Of a stretch of 64,000 nucleotides of DNA, positions 39,881-48,380 are shown piece by piece. The DNA comes from Haladaptatus sp. DJG-WS-42. Lineage in GTDB: Archaea > Halobacteriota > Halobacteria > Halobacteriales > Halococcaceae. The translations under genes were made by a program, and so were the position numbers. The stretch covers positions 2,472,422 through 2,536,421 of the forward strand of contig NZ_CP147243.1 of assembly GCF_037198285.1 (NCBI RefSeq), read 5' to 3'. A model generated the notes under the pieces. That model made no database searches. It was not told the DNA's origin and saw only the letters and a list, made by a program, of their open reading frames with translations. Numbering within the stretch: position 1 is the first letter of the stretch; the number at the start of each line of letters is the position of its first letter.

Positions 39881-41214
39881 AACTCGTCTAAATACTCGTC
39901 GCGCTCCCACGACGTGACGTGGTTCTGGTAGCGGTCAAACTCGTCGCGCTTGATTTTGATGAACTCGGTGACGAGATCGTCGCCAAGCGCGTCACGGAGC
40001 ACTTCGTCTTGCTCTAAGTGCTGTAACGCGCCCCACAGCGTCCGCGGGAGCGTCTCGTAGTCTTCGTTGTACGCATTTTTCGTCGTTGGCTCGCCCGGGT
40101 CAGTTTCGTTTTTGATGCCGTCGAGTCCGGCCGCGAGCGTGGCGGCCATAGCGAGATACGGGTTAATCGACGTGTCAGGGACGCGGTGTTCGATGCGACT
40201 TGCGCTGCCGAGTTCCGGCGGGATGCGGAGCACCGTCGAACGGTTGTCCGGCCCCCACGCAATCGACGAGGGTGCCCAGATGCCGGGGATGAGTCGCTTA
40301 TACGAGTTGACCGTCGGCGCACAGATTGCGGTGAGCGCTTTCATGTGGTCGAGCAGGCCGCCGATGAAGTAGCGCGCGTCGTCCGAGATTCCGGCTCCCT
40401 CTGCGGGGTGTTGGCCTGCTGGGAAGTCGAGGTTGTTCTCGGCTGCGGCGAACTGGTTTTCCTCAACGGTACTATCCCACAGGCTGAGGTGGAAGTGCAT
40501 CCCGTTTGCGTCCTCGCCCGAGTAGGGGCGGGGCATCATGGTCGCTTTCAGGCCGTGGCGTCGCGAGACGGCTTTCAGCATATGCCGGAAGAACATGACG
40601 CCATCTGCCGCCGTGAGTGGGTCGTCGTACTTGATGTTGACCTCGTACTGGCCGGGCTGTGACTCTTGGTGTGCGCCGGTGACTTCGTAGCCCGCGGCGG
40701 CCATCGCCTCGCGCCAGTCTTCGAACTGCGAGCGCGCTTGGTCTACGGCGTCCATGTCGTACGAACAGCGCGTATTGAACGGTTCGAGGCCGTCTTCGGT
40801 CTCGACCATGAGCGAAAATTCCGTCTCGATTCCGGCGAGCGGCGTGTAGCCCTCCGCTTCGAGTTCCGCGATGACGTTCTTGAGCACGCCGCGCGAACAG
40901 AGGTCGAGTTGCGAGCCATCGACGCGCGTGAGGTCTGAGAACACCATTGCGGTGTTCTCTTCCCACGAAACCGGCTTCAGCGAATCCGTGTCAGGGATGG
41001 CCATCATATCCCCAGATTCTGGCCCGTACTTTGGGTCGTCGAGCAGGCCGGGCTCGAGCGTGAGTTCTGCGACACCGTTTGCAAACCCGACACCCTCGTC
41101 TGTGGCGTGTTCATACTCCGCTTTCGGCAGCGAAATACCGCGGGCGACACCGTTTAAATCCGTCCACACCAGTCTGACCCAGTCAATGTCGGCTGTATCA
41201 AGTTGCAAACTCAT
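39877..41214 (-). CDS. Glutamine-synthetase-like gamma-glutamyl-amine ligase
   Basis: A 445-residue class-I GS-fold protein. Motifs: IDWVRLVWTDLNGVARG (beta-grasp), LAGIETEFSLM (glutamate/metal Glu), ESQPGQYEVNIKY, MMPRPYSGEDANGMHFHLSLWD (ATP and metal His), VNSYKRLIPGIWAPSSIAWG and NRSTVLRIP (catalytic Arg). The Tyr adenylylation loop of bacterial GlnA is absent. The ELTLEPGLLDDPKYG opening and divergent glutamate site are those of PuuA/GlnA3-type ligases that join glutamate to an amine. Its neighbours, an amine importer and an aldehyde dehydrogenase, fit that job. Ordinary ammonia-assimilating GS cannot be excluded. Confidence 0.8.
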   Translation of the reverse strand: MSLQLDTADIDWVRLVWTDLNGVARGISLPKAEYEHATDEGVGFANGVAELTLEPGLLDDPKYGPESGDMMAIPDTDSLKPVSWEENTAMVFSDLTRVDGSQLDLCSRGVLKNVIAELEAEGYTPLAGIETEFSLMVETEDGLEPFNTRCSYDMDAVDQARSQFEDWREAMAAAGYEVTGAHQESQPGQYEVNIKYDDPLTAADGVMFFRHMLKAVSRRHGLKATMMPRPYSGEDANGMHFHLSLWDSTVEENQFAAAENNLDFPAGQHPAEGAGISDDARYFIGGLLDHMKALTAICAPTVNSYKRLIPGIWAPSSIAWGPDNRSTVLRIPPELGSASRIEHRVPDTSINPYLAMAATLAAGLDGIKNETDPGEPTTKNAYNEDYETLPRTLWGALQHLEQDEVLRDALGDDLVTEFIKIKRDEFDRYQNHVTSWERDEYLDEF

Positions 41215-41274
41215 CTAAGCGTCTGTGTAGTCAACGCATGGCACAGTCCATAGCCTTTGACCCGCAGACTTGCG

Positions 41275-41284
41275 ATATATTATA
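41275..41284. promoter_or_regulatory. TATA region in the divergent GS-like / ALDH intergenic space
   Basis: ATATATTATA, symmetric enough to serve either strand, in the 183-bp gap between the divergent GS-like and aldehyde dehydrogenase genes. A second candidate, CATATAAAG at 41337-41345, fits the ALDH gene better by orientation. Confidence 0.4.
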
Positions 41285-41397
41285 ACTGCACCCGCTCCTG
41301 CAATCGGTTTTTCCGAGAACTACCCGTTTCGACCCCATATAAAGAGTCCCAACATGGTGGAGTAACCGATAGGCGTGTCACCGATGTTCACACTGGT

Positions 41398-42846
41398 ATG
41401 GTCGAATATGAACTGCTCATCGACGGCGACGGGCGGGAGGGAGAAGCGACCCTCTCCGTCACGAATCCAGCCACTGGCGAGTCGCTTGGCAGCGTTGCGA
41501 AAGGGACGCGCGAGCAGGCTCGAGAGGCAATCGCCGCGGCCGCGCGGACGAAAGACGAGTGGGCAAGCGCCGCACCCAGTGAGCGCACAGCCGCGCTCAC
41601 CACGGTCGCAGACGAACTCGAAGCGGTCGCGGGCGACCTCGCGTATCTGCTCGCAGAAGAGACGGGCAAACCACTCGCCACCGCAGAGGGCGAGGTTGGT
41701 GAGGCAATCGCCCAGTTCCGATTTTACGCGGGCGTGACCGACAAGGTGAGAGGCGACACCGTTCCAACCCCCGACCACCGGTTCAACTACACGAAGCGGG
41801 TACCCTACGGCGTGACGGCGCACATCGTCCCGTGGAACTATCCGCTGTTGCTCGGCACGCGGAGCATCGCCGCCGCGCTCGCCACCGGCAACACGCTGGT
41901 CGTCAAGCCGCCGAGTCAGGCACCGCTCGCAACGATGTGGGTGTGTGAACTCTTAGTCGAGGCGACCCCTGCAGGCGTCGTGAACGTCGTCCCCGGGTCG
42001 GGCAGCGAAGTCGGCGACGAACTCGCATCGAACGCCGACGTCGATGCCATCACGTTCACCGGGTCGGTCGGCGTTGGCCAGCACGTCCTTTCTGCGGCGG
42101 CCGAGCACATCACGCCCGTGGACGTGGAACTCGGCGGGAAAGCCCCCGCCATCGTCCTCGACGATGCCGACGTGGAAAATGCCGCCCGCGGCGTGGTACA
42201 GGGCATTTTCTCGAACAATGGGCAAAACTGCGTGGCCACCTCTCGACTCGTCGTCCACGAATCGCTCCACGACGAGTTGGTCTCGCGCATCCTCGAAAAG
42301 ACCGAACGCATCACGCTCGGGCCGGGAACCGACCCCGAGACGGACATGGGACCGGTCATCACCGACAGCGCACTCGAAGAGATGCTGGCGTACGTAGAAG
42401 GGGCAACGGCAGAAGGTGCGACCGTCATCGCAGGCGGGAAGCGCCCGGACGACCCCGCCCTCGAAGACGGCCATTATCTTGAACCGACGATTATCGATGG
42501 CGTCACGAACGACATGACCGTCGCGTGCGAGGAAATCTTCGGGCCAGTGCTCTCGATTATCACGGTCGATTCGACCGCCGAAGCCATCGAGGTGGCGAAC
42601 GATTCGCGCTTTGCGCTCGCCGCCTCGCTCTGGACAGACCGACTCGAGGCGACACAACTCGCAGACGACTTAGACCACGGCCTCGTCGCCGTGAACTCGT
42701 TCCCCGTCTCGATGCCACAGAGTCCATGGGGCGGGAACAAAGAGTCAGGCATTGGCAGAGAAGGCGGCCTCGAAGGCGTCGAAGCGTTTACGACGGTCAA
42801 CAGCGTCGTCGTCGAGTTCGATGAGATGGAGGACCCCTACCTGTGA
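41398..42846 (+). CDS. NAD(P)-dependent aldehyde dehydrogenase
   Basis: A 482-residue ALDH-superfamily enzyme. Conserved parts: PWNYPLLLGTRSIAAALATGN with KPPSQAP (cofactor and Lys), FTGSVGVGQHVL, general base Glu in VELGGKAP, nucleophile Cys in FSNNGQNCVATSR, EEIFGPVLSI and NSFPVSMPQSPWGGNKESG. Specific aldehyde unknown; the setting next to a gamma-glutamyl ligase and an amine importer suggests a gamma-glutamyl-amino-aldehyde, as PuuC uses. ATG at MVEYELLIDG; the earlier frame lacks family sequence. Stop overlaps the MlrC start (ctGTGA), so the two are translationally coupled. Confidence 0.9.
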   Translation: MVEYELLIDGDGREGEATLSVTNPATGESLGSVAKGTREQAREAIAAAARTKDEWASAAPSERTAALTTVADELEAVAGDLAYLLAEETGKPLATAEGEVGEAIAQFRFYAGVTDKVRGDTVPTPDHRFNYTKRVPYGVTAHIVPWNYPLLLGTRSIAAALATGNTLVVKPPSQAPLATMWVCELLVEATPAGVVNVVPGSGSEVGDELASNADVDAITFTGSVGVGQHVLSAAAEHITPVDVELGGKAPAIVLDDADVENAARGVVQGIFSNNGQNCVATSRLVVHESLHDELVSRILEKTERITLGPGTDPETDMGPVITDSALEEMLAYVEGATAEGATVIAGGKRPDDPALEDGHYLEPTIIDGVTNDMTVACEEIFGPVLSIITVDSTAEAIEVANDSRFALAASLWTDRLEATQLADDLDHGLVAVNSFPVSMPQSPWGGNKESGIGREGGLEGVEAFTTVNSVVVEFDEMEDPYL

Positions 42847-44309
42847 GCGGTGAAACCGTCGTTATTGGGCGCATCAAACACGAGACGCACACGTTCTCGT
42901 CGCTCACGACCGATTACGACGAGTTCGCGGCCACGTCGCTGTTTTACGGCGACGAAATCGTCCCCGAGTTCACCGACACGAATACCGACCTCGGCGGCTT
43001 TCTCGACGTTGCAGACGAGCAGGACTGGGAGGTCGTCCCGACCGTTGCGGCGAACGCTACGCCGGGCGGCATCGTCACCGACGAGGCGCTCACATCCTTC
43101 CTCGACTCGCTCGTTTCAGGCATTGAGGAGGCAGACCCAGACGCGGTGTTGCTCGGCCTCCACGGCGCGATGGTCGCAGCGAGCCACCCCGACGGAGACG
43201 GCTACATCCTCGAACGTGTCCGCGAGGCAGCGGGCGACGTGCCAGTGATGGCGACGCTCGACTTACACGCGAACATCTCAGACCGAATGGTCGAGTTGGC
43301 AGACGGGTTGTTCGGCTACGACACCTACCCGCACGTGGACATCGGGGAGACCGGCAGGGAAGCCGCAGAAGCGATGGCTGCCACCCTTGCTGGCGATCTC
43401 GACCCAGTCGTCGTCGTGGGTCGCGAGCGGTTACTGCCGCCGCTGCCACCGCTCCAAACGGCCATCGAACCGATGCGGTCGCTTCTCGATTCTGCGTCGC
43501 GGTCAGAACACGCCCACACCCCCGACATTTCGGTGTTTGGGGGCTACGCCTACGCGGACGTGCCGGAAGCAGGCTTCAGCGTGGTTGGCGTCACGGACAA
43601 AGGCTGTGCAGACGAGACGCGAGCCGTCTGTGCAGAACTCGCGAGCGAAGCGTGGGACAGGCGAAGCGAGTTCGACCGGTCGTACACGTCGGTCGAAGCC
43701 GCGGCCACCGAAGCCGCGGAGTGGAACGGAGAGAACCCACTGTTGCTCGCAGACATCTCCGACAACCCCGGTGGTGGGGCCGCAGAGGACGGTACCGTGC
43801 TCCTCGATGCATTGCTCTCTGCGGGCGTCGAGAACGCCGCGCTCGCCATGCTGTACGACCCTGCAGCCGTGGAGACAGCCGTCGAAGCCGGTGTGGGTGC
43901 TGCGGTCAAAGTCGAACTCGGCGGGCACACGGAAGCAAACGGCGACCCGCTCTCGGTGACGGGCACGGTTCGGCGCATCACCGACGGAACGTACAGAAAT
44001 CGCGGCCCGATGTCCACTGGGTTGCAAGTGAGTTTCGGGAAAACGGTCGTCTTCGACGTAGATGGCATCTCGGTTATCGTCGGCTCACACCGGCAACAGC
44101 CGTACGACCCCGAGGCGTTCCGAAGTCAGGGACTCACGCCCGAAGCCCACTCCGTACTCGTCGTGAAGAGTACGGTTCATTACCGCGCTGGCTTCGAGCC
44201 ACTCGTTGGTGAAATCCGAGAGGTAGCGACGCCGGGAATGGCAGACCCAGACCTCACGCAGTTCACGTACGAACACGTTTCGCGACCCATGTATCCGCTC
44301 GATAGCTAA
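42843..44309 (+). CDS. M81-family metallohydrolase (MlrC-like)
   Basis: A 488-residue protein with both MlrC domains (N-terminal about 5-290, C-terminal about 300-475). Zinc ligands of the family are visible: HETHTFSS (Glu and His near 14-16), the LDLHAN Asp and His (near 139-141), and DIGETGREAAE. C-terminal part has LADISDNPGGGAAEDGTVLL and the GPMSTGLQVSFGKTVV strand. MlrC opens linear microcystin peptides by hydrolysing amide bonds; here the partner genes suggest cleavage of a small amide such as a gamma-glutamyl product. Start codon is GTG inside the stop of the ALDH gene. Confidence 0.85.
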   Translation: MSGETVVIGRIKHETHTFSSLTTDYDEFAATSLFYGDEIVPEFTDTNTDLGGFLDVADEQDWEVVPTVAANATPGGIVTDEALTSFLDSLVSGIEEADPDAVLLGLHGAMVAASHPDGDGYILERVREAAGDVPVMATLDLHANISDRMVELADGLFGYDTYPHVDIGETGREAAEAMAATLAGDLDPVVVVGRERLLPPLPPLQTAIEPMRSLLDSASRSEHAHTPDISVFGGYAYADVPEAGFSVVGVTDKGCADETRAVCAELASEAWDRRSEFDRSYTSVEAAATEAAEWNGENPLLLADISDNPGGGAAEDGTVLLDALLSAGVENAALAMLYDPAAVETAVEAGVGAAVKVELGGHTEANGDPLSVTGTVRRITDGTYRNRGPMSTGLQVSFGKTVVFDVDGISVIVGSHRQQPYDPEAFRSQGLTPEAHSVLVVKSTVHYRAGFEPLVGEIREVATPGMADPDLTQFTYEHVSRPMYPLDS

Positions 44310-44587
44310 AACTCGTCGTCTTCGAGGGGGAGCGCCTCGTCAAGAAGCGCGTTGAGTTCGTCGTCGTCTGCACCTTCTTCTTTGGCAAGTTCGCGCATCG
44401 CCGCCCGTCGTGACCGGTCGCGAGCGGTTGATAGTTCGTTGATGAACTGGTCTGCCTGACCAGCGGTGAGTAGAATTTGGTCTGACCACTCGCCGTCGTG
44501 CACCTTTATCCGAACCCCAACGGCGTACTGTTCGGGGGTACGGATGAAGCGGACTTCGAACTCGTCTTGTCCTGTGATTTTCGCCAT
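44306..44587 (-). CDS. Small protein of unknown function convergent with MlrC
   Basis: A 93-residue acidic protein: MAKITGQDEFEVRFIRTPEQ, then YAVGVRIKVHDGEWSDQILL (beta strands), followed by helices with QADQFINELSTARDRSRRAAMRELAKEE and an acidic tail. No Cys, His cluster, signal or membrane span. It overlaps the MlrC gene tail to tail by 4 bp and stands alone on its strand, divergent from the iron-ADH operon. I do not recognise the family; association with this locus may be accidental. Confidence 0.65.
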   Translation of the reverse strand: MAKITGQDEFEVRFIRTPEQYAVGVRIKVHDGEWSDQILLTAGQADQFINELSTARDRSRRAAMRELAKEEGADDDELNALLDEALPLEDDEF

Positions 44588-44649
44588 TCCTCACTTGTAC
44601 GTTACGTGCAATATACTTAGGCGGGCCGGTGGGAACCGGCGGAAAGTCC

Positions 44650-44682
44650 TATTTAAACATCCGCAGGTATGTGGCAGAACCA
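44650..44682 (+). promoter_or_regulatory. Promoter with shared signature upstream of the ADH-gcvTH operon
   Basis: TATA-like ATTTAAAC then ATCCGCAGGTATGTGGCAGA and ACCA. Compared with 34839-34868 the spacing from AAAC to the end of GTGGCAGAA is identical, and CCGCAGGTA recurs at 39131. Just upstream, GCCGGT-GGGA-ACCGGC (44625-44640) is a perfect hairpin that could end the minus-strand 93-residue gene's upstream reading or mark a boundary. About 125 nt of leader follow. Confidence 0.55.
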
Positions 44683-44805
44683 CCTTGCACGCTAGACAGC
44701 AACACACAGGTTGCATGACCGGTGTGTTCGGCTCCGAAACACTGACGTGGGTTGCCAGTTGCTCGCGTCGTTGACTCGGCGGACACACCATCCACGTAGC
44801 ATATC

Positions 44806-46005
44806 ATGACTCAACAATCTCAGATGTGGAACGTCCCCAACCGAGTCCTCTTCGGTGCGGGTGTGGCGTCCCAGACCGGCGACTATGTCGAACGATTTGA
44901 TGCAGACACCGTCCTCGTCGTCACCGATAGTGGCGTCAGAGACGCGGGCGTGTTAGCGCCCATCCTCGAATCGCTTTCGGCGGCGGGCAAAACGTACGAA
45001 ATCTTCGACGGGGTCAAACCCGACCCGACAGATACCGTCGTTCACGCGGCCGCAGACGCCTACGACGACGCGGACGCAGACCTCTTGCTCGGCGTTGGCG
45101 GTGGGTCGTCGATGGACACCGCGAAGGCGGCGAGCATTCTCACGACGAACGACGGCCACATCCTCGATTTCACGGGGTCTGGCAACGTTCCGAACGCTAC
45201 CCCACCAAGCATCTACATCCCGACCACCTCGGGGACGGGAAGTGAAGTCGGCCACTGGTGTATTGTCAAAGACTCAGAAACGAACATCAAAGAGGAGATT
45301 GGCGACGTCAAACTACTCGCTGACCTCGCACTCATCGACTCAGACCTGACAAAAAGCGCGCCGCCACCGGTAAAAGCCGCGACGGGAATGGACGTGCTCA
45401 CTCACGCGGTGGAAGCGTACGTCTCGATTAAAGCGCAGAGTCAGACCTCAGCACTTGCGCTCGATTCAATCGAGAAAGTCGGCGCGAATCTGGTTCGCGC
45501 CGTCGAATATCGCGGTGGTGACGACGACGCCCTCGCGAAGATGGCACGCGCGAGCACCCAAGCAGGGATGGCGTTCAACGGGGCCGGACTCGGTGCAGTA
45601 CACGCCCTCTCGCATCAAGTCGGCGGCAAGTTCGGCGTCCCGCACGGTCTCGCGAACGCGATTATCCTCCCGTACGTGATGGAGTTCAACCTGCCGCAGG
45701 TTCCGGAGAAAATGGTTGAGATAGCCGCCGCGCTCGGCGAGTCCATCGACGAAGACGAACCGGCGCGCAAAGAGGGGTACAAAGCGGTGCGGGCAACCCG
45801 GCAGCTCGCAGACGACGTTCGGATTCCGCGGACGCTCGAATCGACGGCCGCAAAACGCGAAGCCATCCCCGAACTCGCAGAGCAGGCGCTCTCGGACGGC
45901 AGTCTCACGGGGAACCCACGCATCACGACGCAAGACGATATGGAACGGCTCCTCGAACGCGCGTTCGACGGCGTCTTCGAATACGAGACGATTTTAGACG
46001 AATGA
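44806..46005 (+). CDS. Iron-containing (group III) alcohol dehydrogenase
   Basis: A 399-residue group III ADH: NAD-binding DLLLGVGGGSSMDTAKAAS, PTTSGTGSEVGHWCIVKDSE, and the metal-site segments ATGMDVLTHAVEAYVS and GLGAVHALSHQVGGKFGVPHGLANAIILPYVM with the three His and one Asp of the family. Group III enzymes reduce aldehydes or oxidise alcohols such as propanediol, butanol or hydroxy acids; substrate unknown here. It begins the operon with gcvT (4-bp overlap) and gcvH, an unusual pairing. Confidence 0.9.
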   Translation: MTQQSQMWNVPNRVLFGAGVASQTGDYVERFDADTVLVVTDSGVRDAGVLAPILESLSAAGKTYEIFDGVKPDPTDTVVHAAADAYDDADADLLLGVGGGSSMDTAKAASILTTNDGHILDFTGSGNVPNATPPSIYIPTTSGTGSEVGHWCIVKDSETNIKEEIGDVKLLADLALIDSDLTKSAPPPVKAATGMDVLTHAVEAYVSIKAQSQTSALALDSIEKVGANLVRAVEYRGGDDDALAKMARASTQAGMAFNGAGLGAVHALSHQVGGKFGVPHGLANAIILPYVMEFNLPQVPEKMVEIAAALGESIDEDEPARKEGYKAVRATRQLADDVRIPRTLESTAAKREAIPELAEQALSDGSLTGNPRITTQDDMERLLERAFDGVFEYETILDE

Positions 46006-47084
46006 GTCTGCGCGAGTCACCGCTCGGGGCCATCCACCGCGGGCACGACGCGAAAATGACGGACTTTGGCGGCTGGGCGATGCCCGTCAAATACACCTCG
46101 ATTACCCACGAACACGCTGCCGTCCGCGACTCGGTCGGTATCTTCGACGTGAGCCACATGGGAGAGGTGTTCGTCTCGGGACCGGACGCGACGGAACTCA
46201 TGAACCGGCTTACGACGAACGATGTGGCCGACCTGTCAGCAGGCGACGCCCAGTACGCCTGCATCACCCGCGAAGACGGCGTCATTGTAGACGATACAGT
46301 GGTCTATCTGCTTCCAGACGGCGAGACGTACCTGTTCATCCCGAACGCGGGCCACGACGAGGAGATGGAAGCACGGTGGCGAGACCACGCAGCCCAGTGG
46401 AACCTCTCGGTCACCATTGAGAATCGCACCGCCTCGACTGCCATGGTCGCCGTGCAGGGGCCACACGCCGTCGAACGGGTGAACGAAGAGGCGTCCACGG
46501 ACGTGTCTGCGCTCGGCCGGTTTTCCGTCTGTGAAACCACCATCGGCGGCGTCGAGTGTCTCGTTGCGCGGACGGGGTACACCGGCGAAGATGGCTTCGA
46601 AATCGTGTTCGATGTCGAAGATGCAGCGGCGCTCTGGAACACCTTCGAGGGGGTCCAGCCCTGCGGCCTCGGGGCGCGCGACACGTTGCGCCTCGAAGCC
46701 GGACTCCTCCTCTCTGGACAGGATTTTCACCCCGAGACTGAACCGCGGACGCCCTTCGAAGCAGGACTCGGTTTCGTCGTTTCCCTCGACACCGAGTTCG
46801 TCGGCCGCGACGCGCTCGCAGACGCAGAACCCGACCAGTCGATGGTCGGCATCGAACTCGACGGGCGAGGCGTCCCGCGAGCGGGCTGTTCTGTTCTCGA
46901 AGCCGGCGAGTCGGTCGGTACGCTCACGAGCGGGACGATGAGTCCGACGCTCGACCTTCCAATCGGGATTGGCTACGTTGACGAGGCGGTTGCAGAACCC
47001 GGTACCGCAGTCGAAATTGAGATTCGAGGGCGTACGATTCCAGCGACGGTCGAAACACCTCGATTCTTACAGCGACATCAGTAA
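46002..47084 (+). CDS. gcvT: Aminomethyltransferase (glycine cleavage T protein)
   Basis: A 360-residue T protein: [89 protein letters not shown], and a C-terminal barrel ending [22 protein letters not shown]. It transfers the C1 unit of aminomethyl-lipoyl GcvH to tetrahydrofolate and frees ammonia. The tight link to a group III ADH and absence of gcvP downstream are unusual; relatives of the family also demethylate dimethylglycine or sarcosine, but this copy looks like a genuine GcvT in sequence. Confidence 0.9.
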   Translation: MSLRESPLGAIHRGHDAKMTDFGGWAMPVKYTSITHEHAAVRDSVGIFDVSHMGEVFVSGPDATELMNRLTTNDVADLSAGDAQYACITREDGVIVDDTVVYLLPDGETYLFIPNAGHDEEMEARWRDHAAQWNLSVTIENRTASTAMVAVQGPHAVERVNEEASTDVSALGRFSVCETTIGGVECLVARTGYTGEDGFEIVFDVEDAAALWNTFEGVQPCGLGARDTLRLEAGLLLSGQDFHPETEPRTPFEAGLGFVVSLDTEFVGRDALADAEPDQSMVGIELDGRGVPRAGCSVLEAGESVGTLTSGTMSPTLDLPIGIGYVDEAVAEPGTAVEIEIRGRTIPATVETPRFLQRHQ

Positions 47085-47086
47085 TC

Positions 47087-47467
47087 ATGTTTGACATCCC
47101 AGACGACCTGAAGTACGCAGCATCGCACGAGTGGGTCGCCGTCGAGAACGGCACCGCAACCATCGGTATCACGGAGTTCGCCCAAGACGAACTCGGAGAC
47201 ATCGTGTTTGTCGAACTCCCGAGCGTGGGCGAGGAGCTTACCAAAGACAGCGAGTTCGGCGTCGTCGAATCCATCAAAGCCGTCTCCGACCTCTATGCCC
47301 CCGTTTCGGGGACGGTCGAAGCCGTAAACGACGATTTGACGAACGCACCCGAGTTGGTGAACGATGACCCGTACGGAGACGGCTGGTTCATCACCGTCTC
47401 ACTCGCCGATACCCGTGAACTCGATGCGCTCCGCAGCCCCGAAGCGTACGAAGAACAGACCGCGTAG
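47087..47467 (+). CDS. gcvH: Glycine cleavage system H protein (lipoyl carrier)
   Basis: A 126-residue H protein with the lipoylation lysine Lys64 in [31 protein letters not shown] near the start and [13 protein letters not shown] near the end. Two bases after gcvT, so in the same operon. It normally shuttles the aminomethyl group from GcvP; the P-protein subunits, if present, are encoded elsewhere, since the next gene is a nitrilase-type hydrolase on the opposite strand. Confidence 0.94.
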   Translation: MFDIPDDLKYAASHEWVAVENGTATIGITEFAQDELGDIVFVELPSVGEELTKDSEFGVVESIKAVSDLYAPVSGTVEAVNDDLTNAPELVNDDPYGDGWFITVSLADTRELDALRSPEAYEEQTA

Positions 47468-47473
47468 AGTGGT

Positions 47474-48289
47474 TTAGAAGTATACTTCGTCGCGCTTGTG
47501 TTGGAGCGACGGGAGGTCGCGGCGCACTTCGTGGAGGTAGTCTAAGTCGATTGGCGCGGTAATCAGTTCCTCGCGGTCGCTCGCCTGTCGGGTGACGTTG
47601 CCCCACGGGTCGATGACCATTGTCTTGCCGTAGGTGTGGGCCGAATCCTTCTTGTCTCCTACCTGGCCGGGTGCGACGACGTAGCACTGACTCTCGATGG
47701 CACGCGCTCTGAGGAGTGGCTCCCAGTGGTCTTTGCCAGTGAACAGCGTGAACGCCGCGGGCACGAAGATAACCTCTGCACCGTTTCGCGCGAGGGTGCT
47801 GTAGAGTTCGGGGAAGCGCAGGTCGTAGCAGATAGAGAGTCCGAAGTTCGCAAGCGCGGTTTCCGCGACGACGGCCTCGTCGCCGGGGGCGACGCGCTCT
47901 GATTCCTCGTAGGTCACGCCACCGGGCACGTCGATATCGAACAGGTGGACTTTGCGGTAGGTCGCCGCCACCTCGCCGTCGGGGTTGATGAGCGCGGTCG
48001 TGTTGTAGACCCGGCCGTCCGGTGCCGGTTCGAACATGCTACCGGCGTGGATGTACATCCCGTAATCCTCTGCGCGCGCGGCGAGACGGTCGGTGAGTGG
48101 CCCGGGAATCTCCTCTGCAACTTCTGGATAGGCGTCTTTCGACCCGATATACGGGAACATCTCGGGGAACGCGACGATGTCTGCGTCCTTACTCGCGGCC
48201 TCATCGACGAACGAGAGCGCACGAGCTACGTTGTCCTGTTTGTCGTCGGTCGAATCGAGTTGACAGGCAGCGACGGTGAACTGGCTCAT
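47474..48289 (-). CDS. Carbon-nitrogen hydrolase (nitrilase superfamily, omega-amidase-like)
   Basis: A 271-residue hydrolase with the full Glu-Lys-Cys triad: Glu43 (VAFPEMFPYI), Lys113 (TYRKVHLFD) and Cys154 (LSICYDLRFPELY). The CYDLRFPE motif and size put it with Nit1/Nit2-type amidases that hydrolyse deaminated glutathione or omega-amides, not with true nitrilases. The ATG MSQFTVAACQL is the family start. Convergent with gcvH, 6 bp apart; whether it belongs functionally to the amine locus is open. Divergent from the MFS gene. Confidence 0.9.
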   Translation of the reverse strand: MSQFTVAACQLDSTDDKQDNVARALSFVDEAASKDADIVAFPEMFPYIGSKDAYPEVAEEIPGPLTDRLAARAEDYGMYIHAGSMFEPAPDGRVYNTTALINPDGEVAATYRKVHLFDIDVPGGVTYEESERVAPGDEAVVAETALANFGLSICYDLRFPELYSTLARNGAEVIFVPAAFTLFTGKDHWEPLLRARAIESQCYVVAPGQVGDKKDSAHTYGKTMVIDPWGNVTRQASDREELITAPIDLDYLHEVRRDLPSLQHKRDEVYF

Positions 48290-48380
48290 ACCCGACGTTT
48301 CGCGCCAAAACCCAAAATCGTTCGCCCCGTTGTCGCAGTCGGGAGGGCTAAGCAGGCGGAGCGATGAGAGACGATACGTC

